42,395 nucleotides of DNA, taken from positions 1 through 42,395 of the forward strand of contig JAIPGO010000024.1 of the NCBI GenBank assembly GCA_021736135.1, written 5' to 3'. The notes under the pieces were generated by a model. The model worked only from the letters and a program-made list of their open reading frames with translations, made no database searches and was not told the DNA's origin. Numbering within the stretch: position 1 is the first letter of the stretch; the number at the start of each line of letters is the position of its first letter. Shown one piece after another: positions 33,339 to 41,972 of the stretch. This DNA comes from Candidatus Cloacimonadota bacterium. Its GTDB lineage: Bacteria; Cloacimonadota; Cloacimonadia; Cloacimonadales; TCS61. The position numbers and the translations under genes were made by a program.

Positions 33339-35879
33339 ATGAGGAAGTTGAATTTTTTATTTGTTATTTTATTATTCAGTATATTATTACAGAGCCAGGT
33401 GCCCTCAGATTTTGTACCGGGACTCAGAGAACTGACGGATACGGACTGGGAATTTCTTAATTCCCTGCCCAGAATGGAATTATCCAATATCAAGCACAGC
33501 AGAGAATTGCCATTAAGTCTGGATAATTCGCAGCAGATCTGGTTCCGCCCTGTTTTTAATCAGGATGGTGGTTCTTGCGGACAGGCGAGTGGAATTGGAT
33601 ATACCTTTACTTATGAAATAGACCGTTTACGCAATCTGGCAGCCAATACGGAAGCAACGCAATATCCTGATCATTATACCTGGAATTATCTCAATGGCGG
33701 AGTAGCTGGTGGTTCCTGGCATTTTGACGGATGGCTCATCGTTCAGGCAGGCGGCTGCCCGACGATTGAAACTTACGGAGGAATTTTTGCTCTTGGTCAA
33801 AGTGGCTGGATGAATGGTTATGATAATTACCGCAGTGCCATGGAAAACCGTGTTGATGAAATTTTTGCCATTGATGTGAGTAATCCTGAAGGTCTGGAGA
33901 CTTTAAAATACTGGTTTTATGAGCATGGCAATGAAGAAGATAGCGGAGGGCTGGTTTGTTTTGCCGCAGGTGTGAGTGATCTGCAATTGCAGGAATTACC
34001 CGAGGGAACTCCCCATGCCGGAGAATTGCTCATAAGTGATTTTACGAATCCCGTGAACCATGCCATAACCTTCGTCGGTTTTGATGATGAAATTCGTTAT
34101 GATTATAACGGTGATGGTGAATTTACCAATGATGTTGATATCAATGGAGATGACAGGATCGATATGCGGGACTGGGAAATTGGTGCAATTAGAATGGCAA
34201 ACAGTTGGGGTCCCGGTTGGGCAGATGGCGGATTTTGCTGGGTTATGTATCGCACTTTGGCAGAACCTACTGAAACCGGCGGCATTTGGGCGAATATTGT
34301 GCATGGAATTTATGCCAGGGAAAGTTATGAGCCGCTTTTAACCCTGAAAACCAATATCAGTCATGATCGGCGCAATACTTTGCGCATTTATGCGGGGGTT
34401 TCAGCAATTTCCGGAGCTATGGAACCGGAAATAGACATGCTGTTTCCACATTTTAATTATCAGGGCGGAGAATGGAATATGCCGGGTAATATGCTGCCGG
34501 GTGCGCAGTCCCTAGAAATCGGACTGGATATTACTCCGCTATTGAGCGAAATTGTTCCGGAGGCTGAAATGCAGTGGTGGCTGACCATCGATAGCACCGA
34601 TCCTGATTATAATGGCAATGGAACAATGATCTCCTATTCTATCATTGATGAAGTAACAGGAGAAGAATATTTCTGCGAACTGGAAAACTGGGGTATAATT
34701 GCTGACTGGACAAATTATTTCAGCGTGACAGCGCCAATTGAAACGGATGTCGTGGAAATTATGACCACAGAACTGCCTCCAGCATATGAAGGCGTAGAAT
34801 ATGAATATCAGTTGTATGCCGAAAATGGGGAAGAACCCTATGAATGGGCAATTAAACGGAATTATAACGAAAGCAGTGGCACTGGAGAATTTCCGGTTGT
34901 GAACTGGGAAGCACTCAGCGTCAGCAACGATGATGACGGTTACGCAACAATTGAATTGCCGTTCACATTCAGGTTTTATGGTGAAGACTATGACCAGGTG
35001 ACATTTATAACGGATGGCTCCGTAATATTCAGCGAAAATTTCACTTACATTAGAAATGAGGAAAACCTTAAAAATTCCAGGTGTATCACAGTTTATGGCA
35101 CAGACCTGATGGCGTATCCCGAATTTGGTGACGGTTATTATTTTTTTGAAGAAGAAAACAGGATTTTATTCCGCTGGACGGTTTCGCGTTTTAATTATGA
35201 AGGGTTTGATTCGGATTTCGTTCTGGCGCTTAATGACGACAACACTCTGGAATTTTATTACAATACAGATGTCATAACTGCAAGCAGTAATTGGGTGGCA
35301 GGAATCTCTAATGGTGATAATCTCAGTTATATATTTACTGAAATTTCCGGAGAAGCTGCTATTCCCGAAGACCAGGTCTGGGAATATAATGCTTCACCAT
35401 TTCCCAATGGTATAAATATTTCTTCCGATGGTCTGCTTTACGGTGAATATCAAGCACAGGAAAATATTGAAGAAAGCTATGATCTCGTCGTGAAAGTATG
35501 GGATAATATGAACCTTTACGACGAGAAAACATTGACCTTCACCGGAATTGTTCTGGCTGAGGAAGAAAAAGAGCTCAAACCTGTTGTCAGGTTGCAGCAG
35601 AATTATCCGAATCCTTTCTATCCCGTCAGTGAGACCAGAAACCAGGGCACGGTTATTGGATTCAGTTTAGAAAACACAGCCGAAATTTCTCTCGGTATCT
35701 ATAATCTGAAGGGTCAATTGGTTAATCAGCTCCTCAAGGAGGAGATGACAGCCGGTGATCATCAGGTAAGCTGGAACGGCAGAAATGACGCAGGTGTTGT
35801 CTGTGCCAGCGGTGTTTATTTTTACAGATTAATGAGCAGTAACGCCGATTTGAGCCGTAAACTGCTGCTGGTGAAATAA
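33339..35879 (+). CDS. Secreted papain-like (C1A) cysteine protease with type IX sorting domain
   Basis: This 846-residue protein has a signal peptide (about 1-20). The papain domain (about 60-320) shows all catalytic parts: the oxyanion Gln and Cys80 in FNQDGGSCGQASG, His241 in NHAITFVGFDD and Asn288 in NSWGPGWADGGF. Between His and Asn is an Asp-rich insert, YNGDGEFTNDVDINGDDRID, that looks like paired calcium loops. After it come beta-rich regions (about 480-740), including a putative-Ig segment PPAYEGVEYEYQLYAENGEE. The C-terminal sorting domain (about 750-846) reads QQNYPNPFYP, GIYNLKGQLVNQLL, SGVYFYRLMS and RKLLLVK. I chose ATG 33339, spaced from AAGGAG, over GTG 33333. No prodomain of classic length is present. 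Confidence 0.9.
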   Translation: MRKLNFLFVILLFSILLQSQVPSDFVPGLRELTDTDWEFLNSLPRMELSNIKHSRELPLSLDNSQQIWFRPVFNQDGGSCGQASGIGYTFTYEIDRLRNLAANTEATQYPDHYTWNYLNGGVAGGSWHFDGWLIVQAGGCPTIETYGGIFALGQSGWMNGYDNYRSAMENRVDEIFAIDVSNPEGLETLKYWFYEHGNEEDSGGLVCFAAGVSDLQLQELPEGTPHAGELLISDFTNPVNHAITFVGFDDEIRYDYNGDGEFTNDVDINGDDRIDMRDWEIGAIRMANSWGPGWADGGFCWVMYRTLAEPTETGGIWANIVHGIYARESYEPLLTLKTNISHDRRNTLRIYAGVSAISGAMEPEIDMLFPHFNYQGGEWNMPGNMLPGAQSLEIGLDITPLLSEIVPEAEMQWWLTIDSTDPDYNGNGTMISYSIIDEVTGEEYFCELENWGIIADWTNYFSVTAPIETDVVEIMTTELPPAYEGVEYEYQLYAENGEEPYEWAIKRNYNESSGTGEFPVVNWEALSVSNDDDGYATIELPFTFRFYGEDYDQVTFITDGSVIFSENFTYIRNEENLKNSRCITVYGTDLMAYPEFGDGYYFFEEENRILFRWTVSRFNYEGFDSDFVLALNDDNTLEFYYNTDVITASSNWVAGISNGDNLSYIFTEISGEAAIPEDQVWEYNASPFPNGINISSDGLLYGEYQAQENIEESYDLVVKVWDNMNLYDEKTLTFTGIVLAEEEKELKPVVRLQQNYPNPFYPVSETRNQGTVIGFSLENTAEISLGIYNLKGQLVNQLLKEEMTAGDHQVSWNGRNDAGVVCASGVYFYRLMSSNADLSRKLLLVK

Positions 35880-35886
35880 GAATATT

Positions 35887-36261
35887 ATGGAATGCCCACG
35901 CTGTAAGGCAAGTGCCGTTATTCTGGAACTGAAGGATGTGGAAATTGATTATTGCCCGAAATGCGGAGGCATCTGGCTGGATGCCGGAGAACTGGAAAGA
36001 CTGCTGGGTGACAATGCCCGAAAAATCTATTCAACATTCCAAAAGGAACGTTTCAGCAAAGAAAAGAAACTGCGCTGCCCAGCCTGCCACAGAAAAATGA
36101 ATAAAGTGGTGCTGATCAGCACCAGGATCGATATATGCCCGAAAAATCATGGCATCTGGTTCGATAAAGGTGAACTGCAAAAGGTAATCACTGCCGGTGA
36201 TATCAATAGCGATGTTCTCAAATTTCTTAAAGATATGTTTAACAATGAAATAAAGGAATAA
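35887..36261 (+). CDS. Double zinc-ribbon protein (zf-TFIIB type)
   Basis: This 124-residue protein contains two repeats: MECPRCKASAVILELKDVEI then YCPKCGGIWLDAGELERLL, and LRCPACHRKMNKVVL then ICPKNHGIWFDKGELQKVI. Each is the CPxC...CPxCxGxWLDxGEL zinc-binding unit of the zf-TFIIB family; the second has His in place of the last Cys (CPKNHG). The molecular role of stand-alone members is unknown. It lies 7 bases after the protease gene and 10 before lemA, so it is probably cotranscribed with the LemA-M48 pair. Confidence 0.88.
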   Translation: MECPRCKASAVILELKDVEIDYCPKCGGIWLDAGELERLLGDNARKIYSTFQKERFSKEKKLRCPACHRKMNKVVLISTRIDICPKNHGIWFDKGELQKVITAGDINSDVLKFLKDMFNNEIKE

Positions 36262-36271
36262 GGAGTCCGAA

Positions 36272-36817
36272 ATGATAATTATTCTTGTTATTGTCCTTGT
36301 GGCAATTCTCTATTTTGTAGGAATCTACAATGCTTTGGTGCGTATGCGTAATCAGATCAAAAACGCCTGGTCTCAGATTGATGTGCAGCTTAAAAGACGC
36401 CATGACCTGATTCCTAATCTCATTGAAACCGTAAAAGGTTATATGCAGCACGAAAGGGAAACCCTGGAAAACGTGATTGCTGCCCGGGCCAAAGCCGTTA
36501 ATGCCAGCGGAGTAGCCGGTAAAGCTGAAGCGGAAGGATACCTTAATACTGCGCTTGATAAGCTGCTGGCAGTTGTGGAAAACTATCCGAATCTGAAAGC
36601 TGACCAGAGTTTTGCTACATTGCAGGAAGAACTTAGCAGTACCGAAAATCGTATCGCCTTTGCCCGTCAGTATTTTAATGATTCCGTTCTTAATTTCAAT
36701 AACAGAGTGGAAATATTCCCTTCTAATCTGATAGCTTCGTCTATGAATTTCCAGAAGGAAGTATATTTCGAGATCAAGGATGCTGCCGAAAAAGAAGCTC
36801 CCCAGGTAAAATTTTAA
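36272..36817 (+). CDS. lemA: LemA family protein (second copy)
   Basis: This 181-residue protein has an N-terminal membrane helix (about 2-20) and the LemA domain: NAWSQIDVQLKRRHDLIPNL, ETVKGYMQHERETLENVIAA, LLAVVENYPNLKADQSFATL and ELSSTENRIAFARQYFNDSV. It differs clearly from the copy at 1866-2468 and pairs with an M48 protease instead of TPM proteins, a well-known alternative neighbourhood for LemA. AAGGAG precedes the ATG. Confidence 0.95.
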   Translation: MIIILVIVLVAILYFVGIYNALVRMRNQIKNAWSQIDVQLKRRHDLIPNLIETVKGYMQHERETLENVIAARAKAVNASGVAGKAEAEGYLNTALDKLLAVVENYPNLKADQSFATLQEELSSTENRIAFARQYFNDSVLNFNNRVEIFPSNLIASSMNFQKEVYFEIKDAAEKEAPQVKF

Positions 36818-36826
36818 TCCCGGAAC

Positions 36827-38374
36827 ATGGAAGAACTGATCCGTAAGAACAAGCAGAAATCGCTGGTTCTCTTGTTTTTTGCTTTTGTGATCATGCTCGT
36901 GGTCGGCTATGTGTTGGGTGACTTGTTCTACAGTTATTTTCATAATCCCCGTGTTCCTAATTATGCCCAGGACAGAATGAAATTTGCCCTGAGTTTTGCG
37001 GCAGTTATTGGTGTTATTCAGGCAATTAGAACAGTCCTGATATTTCATTCCAAATCAGTTGGACTTTTTAAAATGCTGAACCTGAAACCGGCTGACAAGG
37101 ATAAATTCAGTAAACTGAATAACGTAATAGCAGAAATGTCCATCGCTGCCGGTATTCCGGAACCGCCACCGGCTTATATTATTCCATCCCCGGCGCTAAA
37201 TGCTATGGCATTTGGCACTGATCCCGAAAACTGTGCTATTGCCGTGACATCCGGGCTTCTTGCCATCTGCAATCGCGATGAATTGCAGGGCGTGATCGCT
37301 CATGAACTCAGCCATATCATAAATCGGGACAGTCTTTTTCTGGAAGTATGCCGCAGCACTCTGGGAATGGTGGTCATGTTGCGCGATTTTCTGTTGCGCT
37401 CACTTTACTGGGGCTCAATGAGTGGTGCCAGCTACCGTGGCAGCAGCAGTAGTAAAGGTAAAGGTTCCGCCCTGAACCTGGTCTTTGTTGTCTTGGGCAT
37501 AATTTTCGCCATTCTGGCCCCAGTTATGATCCAGATCATCTATTTCGCCCTTTCACGCGAACGCGAATATCTGGCAGATGCAGAATCTGCCCATCTTACG
37601 CGCTATCCTCCCGGTTTGGCTTCCGCTCTTACTAAAATAGCCTATTCCACTCATTCTATGGACGATGTGGATAAAGTCACATCCGCTTCCTTTATAGATC
37701 AGCCTTACGGAGATGTTATCGTCAATAATAAGGGCAGTGGCACGCATCCTCCTATCTGGAACCGCATCCGCATCCTGAAAAACATGGCTGGAGGTGCCGG
37801 ATTTATCGATTACCAGAAAGCCTATAATGAAGTTATGCAGCACAAAGCGGACTTTATGCCGGAATCCATGCTTTCCTCAAAATTTAATGCTCCTTTCCGT
37901 GGTGCTGAGTCTTTAACTGACGAACCGGCTTTCATCGAATCGAAAGAGCAGTTTAATGCTCTGGTAGAGAACTCCCGCGGAGAAGACATAGTTAGACTTA
38001 GCGAAGACTACGGATTCATCAACTGTGAATGCGGTATAAAGATCAAAATACCACCTGAGTATAAAAAACTGGAGATCAAATGTCCCCGCTGCGGTCGTAA
38101 TCACATCCTGGAATTTAAATTACAGAATGCCCTGGCAGACATGCTGGATGAAACGGTAGAAACAGGCGCTGCTGCCGGTATCATCCACGAAGTGCTCAAT
38201 TCCGACAAAGGTGACCCGGATTATTCCGATGAAGATGAACAGGTTTATCATCGCAAAAACGAAGGCTGGGAAGAAATCACCTGTAAATGCGGAGGAAAAG
38301 TTCAGCTTTCACCAACCTTCGTAGGTAGCTTTGTTCATTGCCGCAAATGCCAAAGGAAAATAAAGATAAGTTAA
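36827..38374 (+). CDS. M48 family (HtpX-like) membrane metalloprotease with C-terminal zinc ribbons
   Basis: This 515-residue protein has membrane helices at about 15-35, 55-75 and 213-237. The peptidase motif is IAHELSHIINRD, with zinc ligands His159 and His163 and the catalytic Glu160; the third ligand is Glu247 in SREREYLADAES. HtpX-type enzymes degrade misfolded membrane proteins. Unusually, the C-terminus (about 400-515) carries two extra four-Cys elements, CECGIKIKIPPEYKKLEIKC plus PRCG, and CKCGGKVQLSPTFVGSFVHC plus RKC, resembling zinc ribbons. Nine bases separate it from lemA. The next gene is convergent, 12 bases away. Confidence 0.92.
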   Translation: MEELIRKNKQKSLVLLFFAFVIMLVVGYVLGDLFYSYFHNPRVPNYAQDRMKFALSFAAVIGVIQAIRTVLIFHSKSVGLFKMLNLKPADKDKFSKLNNVIAEMSIAAGIPEPPPAYIIPSPALNAMAFGTDPENCAIAVTSGLLAICNRDELQGVIAHELSHIINRDSLFLEVCRSTLGMVVMLRDFLLRSLYWGSMSGASYRGSSSSKGKGSALNLVFVVLGIIFAILAPVMIQIIYFALSREREYLADAESAHLTRYPPGLASALTKIAYSTHSMDDVDKVTSASFIDQPYGDVIVNNKGSGTHPPIWNRIRILKNMAGGAGFIDYQKAYNEVMQHKADFMPESMLSSKFNAPFRGAESLTDEPAFIESKEQFNALVENSRGEDIVRLSEDYGFINCECGIKIKIPPEYKKLEIKCPRCGRNHILEFKLQNALADMLDETVETGAAAGIIHEVLNSDKGDPDYSDEDEQVYHRKNEGWEEITCKCGGKVQLSPTFVGSFVHCRKCQRKIKIS

Positions 38375-38386
38375 ATCAGGTAATCT

Positions 38387-39550
38387 TTATATTTTCTCTA
38401 ATTCAGATGTAAGATTATCTCTAAATGATGATGCTGCCTCTCTGAGAATCTGTAGATTCTTTTCCATTTCATCCTTCTCATTTTCGCAGGTGTTAATAAA
38501 GTTCTTCTTTTCTTCCACTTCAATTTTGGCAGCCTCTATTTTAGATAAATAGCTTCCCGGAATTTCTAAGTATACATTCCATTGTTGTGTGAAACCACCA
38601 AATTCCTCTTTTAACTGAACAGGCTCTTGATACAGCTTCATGACATACATGTGAAACAATCCTTTTGAGGAGAATTCCGTATCTACCGTATTTAGAATGG
38701 CATGCCTGTCGGATGGGTGTTGTCCGTAATAAAAGTCATATTCGGGTAAAGCAATCTCATATTCCATATACGATCTTTCTAATACAATATATGCTTCCAG
38801 ATAAATTATTGACTTACTGTTCTCAATTAATTCTTCAAGCTCTGCTAATTCTGAGTGTAATATTTTAAAACCGTCATCTAAATAGGAATTTCGATTTTCA
38901 ACTTCTGACATTCCATCTATAATAAAAAAATAATCATCTATTTTCTGGTTCAGTTCTTCTATGGCCTTTATACTGCTCTCACTGACTGGTAACTGATAAA
39001 AGTCTGCCAGTTTAATCTTTGTTTGATAAACACTAAGTTCACTCTGATGTTTTATAATCATATCCCGATATGCCTGACAGATATCATCGTTTTCTTCTAT
39101 GGAATAATTATTAAGTAAAATTGATATCTCACTTTTTAGTATTTCTGTTTCGGCAAAATAGAAGTCTGAAATAACTTGTTCCCAGGGATGAATTATTTTT
39201 CCCTCGTTATTATGGCACTTATAAATCCAGTATCTTCTCATTTCAGGCATTTTATCTTTTAACAATTCACTGATAAACACTTCACTATTTTCAGAGTCAG
39301 AAGTAACAATTTCTTCAAGAGCACATTTAATTAATTTATCCTTATTTTGATTCAATTTATATTTATTTACGAAATTAGCCAGCTTATCTATCTCCCCTTC
39401 TCTTCCATATTGCCGGAGTGATTTTTCCTTAATATCACAAGCGCTGATGAAAGTTATACAAAGCATAAGAATACAATAAAGCAGAAGTTTATACAGGCAA
39501 AAAATGCCTCCAATTTTCAGTAAAAATAAGTTTTTCCGAAAGCCCTTCAT
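38387..39550 (-). CDS. Predicted lipoprotein of unknown function
   Basis: This 387-residue protein begins with a long hydrophobic leader ending in FISACD, a lipobox with Cys38, so it should be lipid-anchored. The mature part is helical and rich in Glu, Lys and Ile, without recognisable domain motifs. The C-terminal 60 residues (EAAKIEVEEKKNFINTCENE and on) form a coiled coil. I cannot propose a function. GGAGG lies ahead of the ATG at 39550. It appears to be transcribed alone. Confidence 0.75.
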   Translation of the reverse strand: MKGFRKNLFLLKIGGIFCLYKLLLYCILMLCITFISACDIKEKSLRQYGREGEIDKLANFVNKYKLNQNKDKLIKCALEEIVTSDSENSEVFISELLKDKMPEMRRYWIYKCHNNEGKIIHPWEQVISDFYFAETEILKSEISILLNNYSIEENDDICQAYRDMIIKHQSELSVYQTKIKLADFYQLPVSESSIKAIEELNQKIDDYFFIIDGMSEVENRNSYLDDGFKILHSELAELEELIENSKSIIYLEAYIVLERSYMEYEIALPEYDFYYGQHPSDRHAILNTVDTEFSSKGLFHMYVMKLYQEPVQLKEEFGGFTQQWNVYLEIPGSYLSKIEAAKIEVEEKKNFINTCENEKDEMEKNLQILREAASSFRDNLTSELEKI

Positions 39551-39812
39551 GATGCCTCCAAAATCTATATGCCAATATTTTCTGTCATTGAAAATCAGTC
39601 TGAACTAATAATCAATGGATTCTATTTTACCTGTATCTCAATTGTTTTCTTACAATCCGGTCAAGTTAATTGTTGATCTAATCAGATTGTACATTTGTAA
39701 AGATGCAGGAAAGATTCATCAGTTCTAAGATTCAACTTCTTTGTATGCAGTGATATTTCTGAAGGCAGTAAGCTTTTTGAACCAGGACAGTCAGACAAGC
39801 TATATAACTATT

Positions 39813-39976
39813 ACCTAACTTGTGCGATTGTATTTTGTTAAGATTGTTAATATCTTTGAGCAGATTGAGTTGTGAAAGATTGCAGGCATACCTTAATGGT
39901 ATTTCAAAATCATTCATAATTTCAAGATGCCAAAGTGATTAGTGATATTAGTGAAAGACAATCGCTCAAGTTAGGT
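39813..39976. repeat. MITE-like element, 164 bp, with 19-bp terminal inverted repeats
   Basis: ACCTAACTTGTGCGATTGT (39813-39831) faces ACAATCGCTCAAGTTAGGT (39958-39976) with 18 of 19 matches, and pairing continues imperfectly for about ten bases inward. The 126-bp core has no gene but contains a small hairpin, ATACC/GGTAT. Size, non-coding content and end structure fit a miniature inverted-repeat transposable element. The ends do not resemble those of the insertion sequence in this window. No target duplication is clear. Confidence 0.7.
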
Positions 39977-40112
39977 ATCAAAAACATTTATAATATTCTC
40001 TAAATATTCTGCATTAGTCCCGATGCACCGGAACAGCTCTTCCTCGCATCCAGCTTAACAAAGGATTGATAATTGATAAGTGAAATTTTGCTGAAACAAT
40101 TTATTTTCTAAG

Positions 40113-40137
40113 GGGGGAACAGGATACCTGTTCCCCC
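40113..40137 (-). terminator. Hairpin terminator after the 40155 gene
   Basis: GGGGGAACAGG (40113-40123) pairs perfectly with CCTGTTCCCCC (40127-40137) over a three-base loop. It lies 17 bases beyond the minus-strand stop. The downstream T-run is weak, so efficiency is uncertain. Confidence 0.65.
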
Positions 40138-40154
40138 TGATTTAAATTAAATTA

Positions 40155-41972
40155 TTAATTATTTATTGTAGTAGAAAGCGGAGAACTGGCATTGCAGGTT
40201 ACTGTCATTGTTGCTTGCGTATTAGATGTTCCATTATTTCCTTTCTCTTTTCCTACACCTACGATGCGAACTACGTTTCTTGAAGGAACAGATAAGGTGA
40301 ATGTTCCTGTATCAGATATGTCAGAAGTTCCATTCCAGCCAATGAATGCTGCTACTTTTGCTGCATCTCCGGTTCCAATAGTTGCTCCTGCTCCTCCTTG
40401 ACTTGTTGGTGTGCGGTAATATTGCATAACCTGAGCACCCAAAGTCTGAAGATCACCAACCAACGCCTGACGATTGGAATTGGATCGTTGTTGTGATCTC
40501 ATCTTTTTACTATCCTTGCCCCAAACAATGTCAGGATCGTCCATATCTCCGGAAATCTCTACAATAATTTTATTTTTAGCATTGAAGTAATTCATTCCTG
40601 ATTCTGATTCAAGCTCTTTGATAATGTTTACAATTTCATCTGACAGATCATAAAAGGTAATTTTTGTCTCTCTGAACTCTGATCTATCAAAATCATCCAG
40701 ATCTAATTGGATATTTATATTGGAATTCATGGAATATCCAAACGTTTTCACCTTTCCATCAATTGAGATCAGCTTGTTATTTAGTGTAGCATTTAAAGAT
40801 AACTCCTCCACTATTTCTGAGTTATGATTTAAGCCCAATAATGAAATCAGAATATCATCATCTTTCAGTTCATCACCTAATTCAAGAGAACCACCTGTTA
40901 TTTCAATATCCAGTATCTGATTTGAGGAGAAAAAGTTTTTGCCATCTCCTTCGAAAAGCCTTTTGTCCAGATCTCCCTTATAAGCTATTATGAATTTATC
41001 AACATTCACTTTTACTTCTTCCTCGTCATCAGCCGGTGAAGAAAACACACTCAAATCTGAAAATGTAATTCTTGTCGCTGTTATCTCAGGATTTCCCTTC
41101 ATGAGCTTGCTTACATCTTTGAATTTTAATTTTAATTTCAGACTGGAACACTTAATTTCAAACTTCTCTTCGTAGCTGCTCCTATTCCAGCCATAACTAT
41201 AGTATCCTGTCTCCACATATGAAAACTTTAAATCTGAAATTGTTGATGTTGATATTATCGGATTAACCGTAATGTCTGAATAAGTAACATTGAAATCAAC
41301 ATCTGCATGAGAAAAAGAGGTTCTCAAAGTACTTATTTTACTATCAAGCTCGTTTTTTAACTCAGTTGATATTTTCTTCCCTACATTTCTGTTAACAATT
41401 AGAGCAAGTGAAACAAATATTATCAGTACAATGATTGTAACAAGTTTCCAGTTCAATTTTGGAAGAGATTTATTTTTAATTTGATCTGCTCCGAAAGAAA
41501 TTATACTTTTTAATTTATTGTCAGGGTTACTGACGTCCCCTTTTGCATTCTGGTAGAAATTAATAGCCTCAATATCCTTATTGATTTGGGACGCTTTTTT
41601 ATCTATTTCTTTTATCAGGGAATTCTGTTGCTTCAATTCCAGCTTGGATTCTTCATCACTTATTGCGCCCTGTTCTTTAAGTTGATTAATCTCATTTAGA
41701 TCATTTGTCACCTTTTGTCTTTGGTTTTGAAGGGCAGTCTGCTCAATCTTCAATTCGTCCTTCTTCATTTCAAACTGATTGGTGAGTGTTTCTTTCTTTG
41801 CTTTTAATTCAGATATACTGGCGTTATACTTATTTTCTAGTTGTGTGTAACGTTCTTCAGAAATAGTCTCTTTAGACTTTGTCAGTTGTTCTAAGAATTG
41901 TGTCGCTTGATCTAATTCCTCATTAACTTTTGGCAATTCTCGTAAACTAAGCTTCTCTTCTTTTGACAGCAT
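40155..41972 (-). CDS. Coiled-coil membrane protein with AsmA-like middle and pilin-like C-terminus
   Basis: This 605-residue protein starts with about 140 residues of Glu/Lys/Gln-rich coiled coil, including QLKEQGAISDEESKLELKQQ. A single membrane helix follows (about 175-194), then a 300-residue beta-rich exterior part that alternates strands such as ITVNPIISTSTISDLKFSYV and LSLNATLNNKLISIDGKVKT, reminiscent of AsmA-like proteins. The last 110 residues (from about 495) change character: NRQALVGDLQTLGAQVMQYY, then RTPTSQGGAGATIG, FIGWNGTSD and a Thr/Asn-rich end. This matches the C-terminal part of pseudopilin-like proteins of related phyla, without the usual N-terminal methylation helix. Function unknown. 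A GGAGAGG site precedes the ATG. Confidence 0.7.
   Translation of the reverse strand: MLSKEEKLSLRELPKVNEELDQATQFLEQLTKSKETISEERYTQLENKYNASISELKAKKETLTNQFEMKKDELKIEQTALQNQRQKVTNDLNEINQLKEQGAISDEESKLELKQQNSLIKEIDKKASQINKDIEAINFYQNAKGDVSNPDNKLKSIISFGADQIKNKSLPKLNWKLVTIIVLIIFVSLALIVNRNVGKKISTELKNELDSKISTLRTSFSHADVDFNVTYSDITVNPIISTSTISDLKFSYVETGYYSYGWNRSSYEEKFEIKCSSLKLKLKFKDVSKLMKGNPEITATRITFSDLSVFSSPADDEEEVKVNVDKFIIAYKGDLDKRLFEGDGKNFFSSNQILDIEITGGSLELGDELKDDDILISLLGLNHNSEIVEELSLNATLNNKLISIDGKVKTFGYSMNSNINIQLDLDDFDRSEFRETKITFYDLSDEIVNIIKELESESGMNYFNAKNKIIVEISGDMDDPDIVWGKDSKKMRSQQRSNSNRQALVGDLQTLGAQVMQYYRTPTSQGGAGATIGTGDAAKVAAFIGWNGTSDISDTGTFTLSVPSRNVVRIVGVGKEKGNNGTSNTQATMTVTCNASSPLSTTINN

Larger units (their letters stand above)
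39551..40154. other. Gene-free stretch with a MITE-like element
   Basis: No reliable gene lies between the lipoprotein and the 40155 gene. It contains the inverted-repeat element at 39813-39976 and the terminator at 40113-40137. A 61-codon minus-strand frame (39732-39917) crosses the edge of the repeat element and has no recognisable features. Confidence 0.65.

Noticed and set aside
36239-37048. 269-codon minus-strand frame opposite the second lemA
   Set aside because: It lies fully antisense to a clearly conserved LemA gene and the start of the M48 gene, has no recognisable domain, and its length follows from the codon use of the plus-strand genes.
39732-39917. 61-codon minus-strand frame between the lipoprotein and the 40155 gene
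   Set aside because: It crosses one end of the MITE-like repeat, has no convincing ribosome-binding site and resembles nothing I know.
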